Notes: generated by a model not told the origin, from the letters alone. DNA of 64,000 nt from Nocardia asteroides (GCA_019930625.1 CP082844.1:5270001-5334000), one strand, 5' to 3'. Shown: positions 35,183 to 44,166, counted from the first letter of the stretch. Numbers and translations are program-made.

Positions 35183-35902
35183 CTGCGACCCATCGACCTC
35201 GCCCGGGAACACGGGTTGTCCGCACAGGCGATCCGCAACTACGACGATGCGGGCATACTCCCGCCGACCGAGCGCAGCCAGACCGGCTACCGGCGCTATA
35301 CGCCCTTGCACGCGCAGTCCCTACGCGCCTTCCTCGCGTTACGCCGTGGCCACGGGCACCAGCAGGCAATGGAGATCATGCGCGCCACCAACCGCGGCGA
35401 CACCGAGTCCGCCTACCGGCTCATCGACACCGCCCACGTCGCGCTGCTCACCGAACGTGACACCCGCACCGAGGTCGCAACGGCACTGGGCAGCCTGTCC
35501 ACCGCGATGCCGACCCCTGTCCAGGGTCGGCCGCTGAGCGTGGGGGAACTCGCCCGGCGGCTCGGCGTGCACCCTGCGACGCTGCGCGCCTGGGAGACCC
35601 ACGGCATCCTGCGCCCCGAACGCGACCGGGCAACGGGTTACCGAGAATACGGACCCGACTGTGTGCGCGACGCCGAGATCGCACGACAGCTGCGCCGAGG
35701 CGGTTACCTGCTTTCCCAGGTCGCGCAATTCATCGATTCGCTGCGCGAGGCGGGCGGGGCGAACGCGTTGAGCGCATTCCTCGACTCCTGGCAGGACCGG
35801 CTGACCACGCGTAGCCGCGACCTTCTCACCGGCGCGGCGCAGCTCGATACCTACATCACCATGCTCGATCAGGCACGGCAGGGGCGAGCGGCGACAGTGT
35901 GA
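35183..35902 (+). CDS. Double-HTH MerR-family regulator (TioE-like), CTG start
   Basis: About 239 residues with two MerR DNA-binding domains in tandem: IDLAREHGLSAQAIRNYDDAG with GYRRYTPLH near the N-terminus, and LSVGELARRLGVHPATLRAWE with GYREYGPD near residue 120. TioE-type regulators have this tandem layout. Homologues begin with LRPIDLAREHGLS preceded by one residue. In this frame there is no ATG, GTG or TTG upstream of that block; CTG 35183 has GGAG seven bases upstream, so a CTG start is likely. The alternative TTG 35216 would cut the first HTH. It probably regulates the divergent erythromycin esterase homologue. Confidence 0.75.
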   Translation: MRPIDLAREHGLSAQAIRNYDDAGILPPTERSQTGYRRYTPLHAQSLRAFLALRRGHGHQQAMEIMRATNRGDTESAYRLIDTAHVALLTERDTRTEVATALGSLSTAMPTPVQGRPLSVGELARRLGVHPATLRAWETHGILRPERDRATGYREYGPDCVRDAEIARQLRRGGYLLSQVAQFIDSLREAGGANALSAFLDSWQDRLTTRSRDLLTGAAQLDTYITMLDQARQGRAATV

Positions 35903-35998
35903 AAACGTTTATCCTGCACCACTACAGTGCTGGTATGCCCATGGCAGGCGGGGTGAGCCTATTCGCGTATCGATGAACAGAACGGTAGGTGACTGCCA

Positions 35999-36972
35999 AT
36001 GCCGAAGATCGTGTTGTTCGGCGCCACCGGGTACACCGGTCGCCTGACCGCCGAAGCCTTGATCGCCCGTGGCGCCGCCCCCGTGCTGGCTGCCCGCAAT
36101 GCCACTGTCCTCGGGAAACTGGCCGCCGACCTCGGTGGCGCGGAGACCGCGGTCGCCGACGTGACCGACCCCGCCTCGGTACGGTTGCTGCTGGGCCGAG
36201 GCGACGTGCTGGTGACGACGGTAGGGCCGTTCCTGCGATACGGCGGACCCGCGCTGACGGCGGCAGTGGCGGCGGGCGCACACTACTTCGACTCCACCGG
36301 GGAAGGCCCGTTCATCCGCGAAGTGTTCGACCGCGACAACGAGGCGCGCAAGGCAGGAGTGGCCCTGCTGACCGCGTTCGGTTTCGATTTCGTGCCCGGC
36401 AACCTGGCTGGCGGTCTCGCCTTGCGCGAAGCGCCGGAGGCGGTCCGCGTGGACATCGGCTACTTCATCGCCGGCCCCGGCACCAGCGGCGGCACCCGCG
36501 CGTCCATGGCAGGGATGCTGTTCGAGCGCGGCTTCGCCCTCCGCGGCGGCCTGGTCGTGCCCGAGCGGACCGGCTCACGGATTCGCACCTTCGACGTCGC
36601 CGGTCGCTCGCGCGGGGGTATCGATTCCCGGATCCGAACACCTCGCACTGAGCCGCGCCTACCCGCGGCTGGGGGAGGTCGACGTATATCTCGGACTGCC
36701 GACTGCGGTCGCTCGCGGCCTGCAGGCCGGCTCGTTACTCACCGGCGCCGTCGCACGAGTGGAGCCGGTGAAACAACTGGCCGAGGGTGTGCTGGAACGT
36801 GTCGTGAAGGGATCGACCGGCGGCCCGGGGCAGGACGCACGGGCCCGCACTCGCTCCTGGGCGGTTGCCGAGACATTCGACGACACCGGCCGCGCGCTGG
36901 CGTCGGTCACACTGGGCGGTGTCGACCCCTACGACTTCACTGCCGCGATCCTCGGCTGGGGTGCGCAGACCG
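35999..36972 (+). pseudogene. Saccharopine-dehydrogenase-like reductase, 5' part, frameshifted and cut by transposon
   Basis: ATG 35999, with AGGTGA seven bases upstream, starts VLFGATGYTGRLTAEALI, the NADP loop of saccharopine-dehydrogenase-like trans-acting enoyl reductases. The frame is good to about 36606, then the protein continues in the next frame (SEHLALSRAYPRLGEVDVYLG, EPVKQLAEGVLERVVKG). One extra base in the CGCGGGGG stretch at 36606-36618 explains the switch. The continuing frame then ends at the transposon insertion (GWGAQT at 36972). The enzyme would reduce an unsaturated lipid or polyketide intermediate; it is inactive here unless the shift is a sequencing artefact, and the insertion still breaks it. 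Confidence 0.82.
36968..36972. repeat. Target site duplication, left copy (GACCG)
   Basis: GACCG immediately before the left inverted repeat recurs at 42286-42290 immediately after the right one. Five-base duplications are the Tn3-family rule. Confidence 0.9.
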
Positions 36973-37028
36973 GGGGTCGCCGTAGTATCGGCCGAATTTC
37001 GGGCGGATATGGCGTAACCCGCTGGTAG
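36973..37028. repeat. Transposon left inverted repeat, 56 bp
   Basis: Begins GGGGTCGCC and matches the right repeat in 55 of 56 bases, the single difference being near position 38. The first 38 bases match the usual Tn3 repeat length; the match continues beyond it to TGGTAG. Confidence 0.92.
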
Positions 37029-37123
37029 TGGTGGTATTTGGGGTTGCCGCGCTGCGGGATTGGGTTGTTAGTGCTTTGCTGGCTGGCGTCGTGGTCGGTC
37101 GGTGTGGTGAAGGGTGAGAGTTC

Positions 37124-40100
37124 GTGGCGACGCGGGTGTTCGCGGACGAGCAGTTGGAGCGTCTGCGGGAGTTCCCGGAGATCGGGCGGGAGGAGTTGTT
37201 CCGGTTCTTCACGTTGAGCCCGGCGGATGTGGCGTTCGTGGATCCGGAGCGTGGTCGGGGGCCTGCGGATCGGTTGGGGTTGGCGATCGCGTTGTGCACG
37301 TTGCCGTGGTTGGGGTTCGTTCCGGACAGGTTGGTGACCGCGCCGCCGGTGGCGGTGGCGCGGTTGGCGGGGCAGTTGGGGGTGGATCCGGTCGAGATCG
37401 GCTCCTACGGCCGTCGCGCGAAGACCCGGACCGAGCATGTGCGGCTGGTCGCGCGGTATCTGGGCTGGCGCAACGCCGGGGCGATGGAGTTGAAGGAACT
37501 CGACGAGTTCTTGTTGGCGCGGGCGTTGGAGCACGATTCCCCGACGCTGTTGTTCCGGTTGGGGTGCGAGTTTCTGGTGTCGGCGCGGGTGATCCGGCCG
37601 GGGCCGGTGATGGTGATCGAGCGGGTCGCCCACGCTCGCGCCCAGGCCCAGGCCCAGGCCGAAACCTACGATCGGCTCGCCCACGAGTTCACTCCCGAGC
37701 GGTGCGCGCAGTTGGACGGGTTGCTGGTCAACGACGCCTCGATCGGGATGTCGCGGTTGCGGTGGCTGTCGACCGGGCCGGTGGAGGCATCCGCGTCGGC
37801 GGTGCGCGCGGAGGTCGACAAACTCGGATTCCTGCGCGGTCTCGGCGCCGACGAGCTGGATATGTCGGTGCTGCCCGCCGAGCGGCGCCGGTTCCTGGCC
37901 ACGATAGGCCGCCGGTTGACCGGCCAAGCCCTCGAACGTCGTGACCCGCAGCGGCGGTATCCGATCCTGCTGACGGTGTTGGCGCAGTCGGGCACCGATG
38001 TGCTCGATGAGGTGGTGGGGTTGTTCGATCAGGCGATCTCGGCGAAATTCGGTGCCGCCGAACGCCGGATGCAACAGGAGTTGGCCGAGCGCGGCAAGAC
38101 CGGGGAGGACCGCCAGGCCCTGCTCGACGATCTCCTCGAAATCATCACCGACCTCGGGATCGGCGACGAGCAGATCGGCGGGCTGATCCGCGGTGAGCGG
38201 ATCGGTTGGGAACGGCTACGCGCGGCGATCGCGCAGGCCAAACCCCGACTTCCGCGTGACCACGGCCATCTGGCCGCGCTCGACTCCTCGTATTCGTATC
38301 TGCGCCAGTTCACCCCGGCGGTGCTCTCGACGGTGCGGTTCACGGGCGGCACCGCGGCGACGGAGTTGCTGATCGCGGTGCACATGCTGCGCGAGTTGAA
38401 CTCGACCGGCGCCCGCAAGGTCCCCGCGGAAGCACCGACCGGGTTCGTGCCGACGAAATGGCGCGGCTACCTCGACGAAGCCCGCAAATCCGGCAGCGCC
38501 ACCGCGTATCGGCACTACTGGGAGCTGTGCGTGCTGCTCGGATTACGCGACGGGCTGCGCAGCGGGGACGTGTTCGTGCCCGGCTCACGCCGTTACGCCG
38601 ACCCGGCCGCCTATCTGCTCACCGCCGAGCAGTGGGAGCCTCAGCGCGTCGAGTTCTGCCGTCTGGTCGGCAAATCCGCCGACCCGGCCCAGGCGCTGGC
38701 GGCCGCGACCGACGAACTGCACACCGCGGTCGCCGAGCTGGAGACCGTCCTCGCCGACGGTAACGGCCCGGTCCGCCTCGACGAGGCCGGGGATCTGGTG
38801 ATCTCACCGCTGACCGCCGAGGATGTCCCGGCCGAGGCGATCGCGTTGAAGGCCGAGCTCACGGAAATGCTGCCCTTCGCCCCGATCGTGTCGCTTCTCA
38901 TCGAGCTGGACAAACGCACCGGCTACCTGGACTGCTTCACCCACGCGAGCGGAAAGCAGGCTCGCACTCCGAAATTGAAACGCAACCTGATCGCGGTCCT
39001 GCTCGCCTACTCGACCAACCTCGGGCTCACCAGAATGGGTGAGGCGTGCGGGATCTCCTACGACATCCTGGCCTGGACCTCGGAATGGTACGTGCGCGAG
39101 GAGACCCTGCGGGCGGCGAACCTGGCCATCATCGACTACCATCAACGCCTGCCGCTGACCACGGTGTTCGGCGCCGGAACCTTGTCCTCGAGTGACGGTC
39201 AACGCTTCCCGACGCGCGGCAAGTCGATCACCGCTAGAGCGTTGAGCCGCTATTTCGCCAACGAGGGCCTGTCGACCTACACCCACGTCACCGACCAGCA
39301 CGCCACCTACGGCACGAAGATCATCGTGGCCACCCGCCGCGAGGCGCACTACGTGCTCGACGAGATCCTGGGCAACGCCACCGATCTCCCGATCACCGAA
39401 CACGCGACCGACACCCACGGCGTCACCCTCGTCAATTTCGGATTGTTCGACCTGCTCGGGATGCAGCTCTCGCCCCGAATCCGGGACCTGGGCCGCATCA
39501 CCCTCTACCGGCCAGGACCCCGCGCCGTCGCCGAGGCCCGGTTCTCGCAGGTGGGACCGTTGCTGACCCGCAAACTGAACCTGGAGTTGATCGCCGAGCA
39601 CTGGGACGACCTGCTCCGGTTGGCGGGGTCGTTGAAGTTCGGGCACGCCACCGCCTCGCTGCTGGTCGGGAAACTCTCGGCCTCCGGGCGTCAGAACGCC
39701 CTCGCCGCGGCGCTCAAGGAGTACGGGGCGCTGCGGCGCACGATCTACGCCGCGAAATACCTCGCCGACCCCGACTACCGGCGCAAGATCTCGCGCCAAC
39801 TCAACAAGGGAGAATCGTTGCACGCGCTGCGCCGCGACCTGCTCTACGCCCACGAGGGCATGATCCGGGCGCGGCACCTCGACGGGCAGACCGAACAAGC
39901 CTGGTGCCTCACCCTGGCCACGAACGCCGTGATCACCTGGACCACAGAGTATTACGGTCTCGCCGTGGAGCAGATGCGGCGGTCCGGCCGCCGGATCGAT
40001 GACGATGTGCTTGCCCACATCTCCCCGGCGCACAGCGAGAACATCAATTTCTTCGGCGCAATCGAGGTCGACAATCGACGCCGAACTCGCCGCACTCGGC

Positions 40101-40186
40101 CCAACCGGATATCGGCCGTTGCGGGTCCGCGACACCCTGTTCTGATCGCCGCCGCGGGCGGGATTCACAGGGCTTGCAGGGTGTAG
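37124..40186 (+). CDS. tnpA: Tn3-family transposase TnpA, C-terminal frameshift
   Basis: A 1020-codon DDE transposase. The N-terminal DUF4158-like domain opens with ADEQLERLREFPEIGREELFR. The catalytic triad is Asp691 (SSSDGQRFP), Asp763 (HATDTHGVT) and Glu897 (LNKGESLHALRR), spaced as in Tn3. After INFFGAIEVD the expected ending IDAELAALGPTGYRPLRVRD appears in the next frame, ending at TGA 40143-40145. One extra A near 40073 therefore replaces the last 24 residues with an Arg-rich tail ending at 40186. The core is intact, so activity is possible but uncertain. GTG start. Confidence 0.9.
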   Translation: MATRVFADEQLERLREFPEIGREELFRFFTLSPADVAFVDPERGRGPADRLGLAIALCTLPWLGFVPDRLVTAPPVAVARLAGQLGVDPVEIGSYGRRAKTRTEHVRLVARYLGWRNAGAMELKELDEFLLARALEHDSPTLLFRLGCEFLVSARVIRPGPVMVIERVAHARAQAQAQAETYDRLAHEFTPERCAQLDGLLVNDASIGMSRLRWLSTGPVEASASAVRAEVDKLGFLRGLGADELDMSVLPAERRRFLATIGRRLTGQALERRDPQRRYPILLTVLAQSGTDVLDEVVGLFDQAISAKFGAAERRMQQELAERGKTGEDRQALLDDLLEIITDLGIGDEQIGGLIRGERIGWERLRAAIAQAKPRLPRDHGHLAALDSSYSYLRQFTPAVLSTVRFTGGTAATELLIAVHMLRELNSTGARKVPAEAPTGFVPTKWRGYLDEARKSGSATAYRHYWELCVLLGLRDGLRSGDVFVPGSRRYADPAAYLLTAEQWEPQRVEFCRLVGKSADPAQALAAATDELHTAVAELETVLADGNGPVRLDEAGDLVISPLTAEDVPAEAIALKAELTEMLPFAPIVSLLIELDKRTGYLDCFTHASGKQARTPKLKRNLIAVLLAYSTNLGLTRMGEACGISYDILAWTSEWYVREETLRAANLAIIDYHQRLPLTTVFGAGTLSSSDGQRFPTRGKSITARALSRYFANEGLSTYTHVTDQHATYGTKIIVATRREAHYVLDEILGNATDLPITEHATDTHGVTLVNFGLFDLLGMQLSPRIRDLGRITLYRPGPRAVAEARFSQVGPLLTRKLNLELIAEHWDDLLRLAGSLKFGHATASLLVGKLSASGRQNALAAALKEYGALRRTIYAAKYLADPDYRRKISRQLNKGESLHALRRDLLYAHEGMIRARHLDGQTEQAWCLTLATNAVITWTTEYYGLAVEQMRRSGRRIDDDVLAHISPAHSENINFFGAIEVDNRRRTRRTRPNRISAVAGPRHPVLIAAAGGIHRACRV

Positions 40187-40245
40187 AGCGCGTCCGTGGT
40201 CACGACGGTCGCGCCGAGGGTATAGCGCAGTGTCGGCGTCCATCT
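40165..40245 (-). pseudogene. Possible ISAs1-type transposase remnant inside the transposon
   Basis: The minus strand reads WTPTLRYTLGATVVTTDALYTLQAL and then stops. GxVVTxDALxT is the catalytic strand of ISAs1-family transposases. Only about 27 codons remain, so the identification is weak. It overlaps the frameshifted end of tnpA. Confidence 0.3.
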
Positions 40246-40291
40246 CGGGCATCGGCTCCGGATCCGACTGGCGAGCCGACATATGCAGAAG

Positions 40292-40936
40292 TCAGGACTT
40301 ACTGCGTGCGAAAAGAATCGCTTGCTGAGCTTTCGCGTCCGGGTCGAGCAGCATCTGAGCCTCGACCACGAATCCGGCATCGCGCAGCCAGGATGCCACC
40401 CGGTCAGGCTGACGGCGGTGGACATGGACCTTCATCGGGTGACCGCCATAGCCGTCGGTCTTCAACTGCGACTCGTCGCCGACGTGAAACAGCAGCTGCA
40501 GCGGTCCGCCGGGACGCAATGCTCGGTGGAAGTGCCCGAACACGTTCGGCACCTCGTCGTCAGGGATGTGGATCAACGACTGCCAGGCGAGCAGGCCGGC
40601 CACCGAAGCGACGGGCAGGTCCAGGTCCGTCATCGAGCCCACCTCGAACCGCAGGCCGGGGTGGTCGCGCCGAGCCACGTCGATCATCGCCGGGGAGAGG
40701 TCGACACCGAAGGCGTCGACACCGAGCTCATGCAGGTGGGCGGTGACTTCACCGGGGCCGCAGCCGACGTCCGCGACCGGCCCGCCGCCAGCGACCCGCA
40801 CGCTGTCGGCGAACAACGCCAGAGCCGCGCGAAGGTACTGGTGTCCGGCGAGGGCGCCGCGCACTTGGTCGGCATAGCTGACCGCGACCGTGTCATAAGA
40901 GGTTCGGGTGTCGGCCAACCAGTCATTCGTGGTCAT
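40292..40936 (-). CDS. Class I SAM-dependent methyltransferase (transposon cargo)
   Basis: A 214-residue protein with the SAM-binding motif I VADVGCGPGEVTAHL, a motif II-like acidic strand FGVDLSPAMIDVARRD, and GLLAWQSLIHIPDDEV. The fold is the standard Rossmann methyltransferase of the Methyltransf_11/25 group. Nothing in it names a substrate; small-molecule, lipid or antibiotic methylation are all possible. It is the only non-mobility gene of the transposon and converges with tnpA. ATG 40936; a longer start at 40945 is possible. Confidence 0.82.
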   Translation of the reverse strand: MTTNDWLADTRTSYDTVAVSYADQVRGALAGHQYLRAALALFADSVRVAGGGPVADVGCGPGEVTAHLHELGVDAFGVDLSPAMIDVARRDHPGLRFEVGSMTDLDLPVASVAGLLAWQSLIHIPDDEVPNVFGHFHRALRPGGPLQLLFHVGDESQLKTDGYGGHPMKVHVHRRQPDRVASWLRDAGFVVEAQMLLDPDAKAQQAILFARSKS

Positions 40937-41117
40937 GACCGGCACGATATTCCATGATCACGACCTCGTGGACGGCCGACGCAGAGAGAACCGATCATCG
41001 GCCCGCCGACTGGCCCTGAACTCCGCCGCGTTTCCGCGGACCGCAATGCAGGAGAGCACCATGGCGCTGACCACCGAACAGCGCCGCCATAACAAGCCAG
41101 CATCCGTGCTGCGATAA

Positions 41118-41241
41118 TGTCGTCAAATGGTCCTTTGACGACACCCGCCGGGGGCGGCGTCCGGTCCGCGCGGATCGTGCGGAAACAGCACTCCCGATCC
41201 ATTGCCGTCCGTTCCATATTGACGACAGGGTTTGACGACAG
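41118..41241. repeat. res-like resolution site
   Basis: TGTCGTCAAA (41118-41127) and TTTGACGACA (41134-41143) are inverted around six bases; two more copies of TTGACGACAG lie in direct order at 41219-41228 and 41232-41241. Repeated 10-bp half-sites next to a serine resolvase gene are the layout of a Tn3-type res site. A short frame of 18 codons (MALTTEQRRHNKP) with GGAG upstream ends at 41117 and is not called. Confidence 0.75.
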
Positions 41242-41289
41242 ATAGAACGGTGAACGAAAGCGATCAGATCGGAGAGGGACACCGCAGTC

Positions 41290-42201
41290 ATGGCCGAACT
41301 CGTCTACACGCGGGTCTCCACCGACGAGCAGAGCACCGCGCGCCAGACCCACCTGCTCGCCGAGGCCGGTCTCGTCGACGGCGCGCACGGTGTGCGACTG
41401 TTCGCCGACCCGGCCACCTCATCCAAGATCCCCGCGCTGCACCGCGACGGCTTCCGCGAACTCGCCCGATACGCGCGCCCCGGCGACCGGCTCACCGTGT
41501 CCGAGCTCTACCGGCTGTGCCGCGACCTGCCCGACATCCTCGCCGTGCGCGAATGGTGCCAGTGGCACCAGGTCAAACTGCGGGTGCTCTCCGGCGCGCT
41601 GTCGGGCATCACCGACCTGGCCGCCGCCGACGCGACCACCACCATGCTGGTCAACGTGCTCATCTCGGTCGGCCAGTTCCAGCGCGACCTGCAAAACGAA
41701 CTCACCCGCGAGGGCCTGGCAGCCGCCCGCGCCAACGGTGCGATATCGGGGCGCCGCCCCCAGGTCGCCACGAACGGGGACCTCGAACAAGTCCGCCGCC
41801 AATACCGAGAAGGCGCCAGCATCGCCGCCCTCGCCCGACAACACCGAGTCAGCCGCGTCGCGATCCGCACCGCACTCGCCGACCTGCTACCCGACCGACC
41901 CGAACACCCCGCCCCCACCGATATCGACGAACCCCGCTCGATCCGAATCGAGATGCCGGGCAAGCTCGCCCACCACCTCACCGCCCACACCGCCGACCTC
42001 GGTGAAACCGAACGCCACGCCCTACGCGACGGCCGGGAGATACGGCGAGGCCAGGGCTACAGCCTGCACGTCACCGCACCACCACAGATCCACCAGGCAC
42101 TGCTGGCCGCCGCCGAACCCCTCGCCCACAGCAACGCTGCCGCCGACCGCAAGGCATATCGGATCTACCGCGACCGCCTCAACCCACAACCCCCGGCCTG
42201 A
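41290..42201 (+). CDS. tnpR: Serine resolvase TnpR with C-terminal extension
   Basis: A 303-residue serine recombinase. Ser10 lies in VYTRVSTDEQST, followed by FADPATSSKIPALHRDGFRE, a resolvase catalytic domain to about residue 140. A Hin-type HTH follows (GASIAALARQHRVSRVAIRTAL, about 175-200). About 100 further residues (RIEMPGKLAHHLTAHTADLG onward) have no recognised family and are absent from classical 185-residue resolvases. Start ATG 41290, just after the res-like repeats that it should bind. Confidence 0.9.
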   Translation: MAELVYTRVSTDEQSTARQTHLLAEAGLVDGAHGVRLFADPATSSKIPALHRDGFRELARYARPGDRLTVSELYRLCRDLPDILAVREWCQWHQVKLRVLSGALSGITDLAAADATTTMLVNVLISVGQFQRDLQNELTREGLAAARANGAISGRRPQVATNGDLEQVRRQYREGASIAALARQHRVSRVAIRTALADLLPDRPEHPAPTDIDEPRSIRIEMPGKLAHHLTAHTADLGETERHALRDGREIRRGQGYSLHVTAPPQIHQALLAAAEPLAHSNAAADRKAYRIYRDRLNPQPPA

Positions 42202-42229
42202 CCAGCACCCAGCGCGCGGAACTAGCCCT

Positions 42230-42285
42230 CTACCAGCGGGTTACGCCTTATCCGCCCGAAATTCGGCCGATACTACGGCGACCCC
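42230..42285. repeat. Transposon right inverted repeat, 56 bp
   Basis: The reverse complement of the left repeat in 55 of 56 bases, ending GGCGACCCC directly before the GACCG duplication. Confidence 0.92.
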
Positions 42286-42290
42286 GACCG
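42286..42290. repeat. Target site duplication, right copy (GACCG)
   Basis: Second copy of the five-base duplication made when the transposon inserted. Confidence 0.9.
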
Positions 42291-42394
42291 CCCGCGACGG
42301 CGGCCTGCTCGGCACCGGTGCGCTCGGTCCGGTCGACGCGTTCGGCTTGGATGCGCTCACTGCCGGTGCGGCCAATGCGGGGTTCAGCCGGTAG
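42291..42394 (+). pseudogene. Saccharopine-dehydrogenase-like reductase, 3' part
   Basis: Reads RDGGLLGTGALGPVDAFG and LDALTAGAANAGFSR, the normal C-terminus of the reductase interrupted at 36972, ending at TAG 42392-42394. It rejoins the 5' part in frame (in the frame used after 36620) when the transposon and one GACCG are removed. Confidence 0.85.
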
Positions 42395-42441
42395 GGGTTC
42401 GCGGCAGCTACTGTGATCACCGCGGACCGCTCAGTTTTCGC

Positions 42442-42561
42442 GTTCAGCTTGCCGCCGGTCATATCGTGATCGGCATAGAGCCGCACACCCATGGTTTCGA
42501 GCGTCTCGGCTTCGTCGCGCCGCACGAGCGAGGCTTTGTCGTGGCTGTTCGAGATAGTCAT
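42442..42561 (-). pseudogene. Cupin-domain protein, 5' fragment only
   Basis: ATG 42561 opens ISNSHDKASLVRRDEAETLE and GVRLYADHDMTGGKLNA, the N-terminal strand region of an actinobacterial cupin protein. After about 40 codons the resemblance ends and the frame runs antisense into the reductase 3' end, so at least two thirds of the cupin gene is missing. This points to a deletion between the two convergent genes. Confidence 0.6.
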
Positions 42562-42690
42562 TCCTACACCCGCCGGAACGACGGTGTCGCCGACCTGGTG
42601 ATCTCACGAGTGGGTATCCGGCCTCGGTGATATCGCGGCCCTCATTAGCATCGAAACCGCGAACAATCGAGGGAAATCCGAGGACCTGCG

Positions 42691-44166
42691 TTGACGACCG
42701 AACAACTTGACCGCTGGAATGCCCAGGAAGCCGCCGCGGAGGCGATGATTCCCATCATCGGCACGTTGTACCGGGGGAAAGGCGTGACGATCCTGCTGCA
42801 CAGCCGGTCGCTGGTGAACAAATCGGTCATCAGCATCCTGCGGACGCACCGCTTCGCGAGGCAGATCGAGGGCGAAGAGCTGTCGGTGGACCAGACCCTT
42901 CCTTTCTTGCAAGTGCTCAGCGAGCTGGATCTGGGGCCGTGCAAGATCGACCTCGGTCAGTTGGTCATGACCTATCGCGCTGATGATCGCGGACTCTCGA
43001 TCCGCGAGTTCACCGAGTCGGTGCTGGCCGAGGTGACCAACGGCAACAAGGCTCGGTCACCGGGCCCGAGGGACGTCGTCCTCTATGGCTTCGGCCGCAT
43101 CGGTCGTCTGGTCACTCGCCTGCTCATCGAGAAGGCCGGATCCAGCAATGGGCTGAACCTGCGTGCGGTGGTGGTGCGCAGAGGAGGCGAGGACGATCTG
43201 GCCAAGCGTGCGTCGCTGCTTCGCAGGGACTCGGTTCACGGCCACTTCAACGGCACGATCAAGGTCGATACCGGCAACGACACGATCACCGCGAACGGGA
43301 ACGTCATCAAGTTCATCTACAGCGATGATCCGACGACGATCGACTACACCGCGTACGGGATCAAGGACGCGATCCTGATCGACAACACCGGTAGGTGGCG
43401 CGATCGTGACGTGCTGTCGCAGCACCTGCGCCCCGGCATCGCGAAGGTCGTTCTCACCGCGCCAGGCAAGGGTGACGTTCCGAATATCGTGCACGGCGTC
43501 AATCACCGCAGCCTGGATCTGTCGCAGCGGATCTTCTCGTGCGCCTCGTGCACGACCAACGCGATCGTCCCGCCGCTCAAGGCCATGGATGACGAGTACG
43601 GCATCATCCGAGGGCACGTGGAGACGGTGCACTCGTTCACCAACGACCAGAACCTGCTGGACAATTATCACAAGGCGGACCGTCGGGGCCGGTCCGCGCC
43701 GTTCAATCTGGTGCTCACCGAAACCGGTGCGGCGTCCGCGGTCGCGAAGGCCATGCCGGATTTCAAGGCCAAGATCACCGGCAATTCGATTCGTGTTCCC
43801 ACCCCCGACGTATCGGTCGCGATTCTGAACCTGCAACTCGCGCGGCCGACGACGAAAAGCGATGTGCTCACCTACCTGCGTCAGGTTTCGCTCGCCGGGC
43901 CGCTGAGCCGCAACCTCGACTACACCGCCGCCACGGACGTGGTTTCCAGCGATTTCATCGGATCGCGCGCAGCGTCGATCATCGATGCCAATGCCACGAT
44001 CGTCGAGGATGACACCGCGATCCTGTATGTCTGGTACGACAACGAATTCGGCTACTCGTGCCAGGTGGTGCGGACGGTGCAGTACATTTCCGGCATCGAG
44101 TACCCGACCTACCCGCAGGTCCGAGCAGCGGACGCGCATGTGCTGACTGCGACCGACGCGCGGTAG
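42691..44166 (+). CDS. gapB: Glyceraldehyde-3-phosphate dehydrogenase, long GapB type
   Basis: A 491-residue enzyme. A 125-residue N-terminal extension (NKSVISILRTHRFAR, then PFLQVLSELDLGP) precedes the classical GAPDH: NAD(P) loop VVLYGFGRIGRLVTRLL, catalytic Cys in SCASCTTNAIVPP, and the C-terminal YDNEFGYSCQVV. The length and extension match the GapB of Corynebacterium glutamicum, which favours NADP and the gluconeogenic direction; cofactor use here is inferred. TTG start with GAGG eight bases upstream. Confidence 0.88.
   Translation: MTTEQLDRWNAQEAAAEAMIPIIGTLYRGKGVTILLHSRSLVNKSVISILRTHRFARQIEGEELSVDQTLPFLQVLSELDLGPCKIDLGQLVMTYRADDRGLSIREFTESVLAEVTNGNKARSPGPRDVVLYGFGRIGRLVTRLLIEKAGSSNGLNLRAVVVRRGGEDDLAKRASLLRRDSVHGHFNGTIKVDTGNDTITANGNVIKFIYSDDPTTIDYTAYGIKDAILIDNTGRWRDRDVLSQHLRPGIAKVVLTAPGKGDVPNIVHGVNHRSLDLSQRIFSCASCTTNAIVPPLKAMDDEYGIIRGHVETVHSFTNDQNLLDNYHKADRRGRSAPFNLVLTETGAASAVAKAMPDFKAKITGNSIRVPTPDVSVAILNLQLARPTTKSDVLTYLRQVSLAGPLSRNLDYTAATDVVSSDFIGSRAASIIDANATIVEDDTAILYVWYDNEFGYSCQVVRTVQYISGIEYPTYPQVRAADAHVLTATDAR

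Larger units (their letters stand above)
36973..42285 (+). mobile_element. Tn3-family transposon, 5313 bp, with methyltransferase cargo
   Basis: Bounded by 56-bp inverted repeats starting GGGGTCGCCGTAGTATCGG and by GACCG duplications. It carries tnpA (+), a class I methyltransferase gene (-), a res-like site and a serine resolvase (+). It interrupts the saccharopine-dehydrogenase-like reductase: joining 36972 to 42291 restores GAQTARDGGLLGTG in one frame. Gene order tnpA-cargo-res-tnpR is unusual in placing the cargo between transposase and resolution site. Confidence 0.93.

Noticed and set aside
38804..40282. A 492-codon minus-strand frame inside the transposon
   Set aside because: Antisense to tnpA and of shadow composition.
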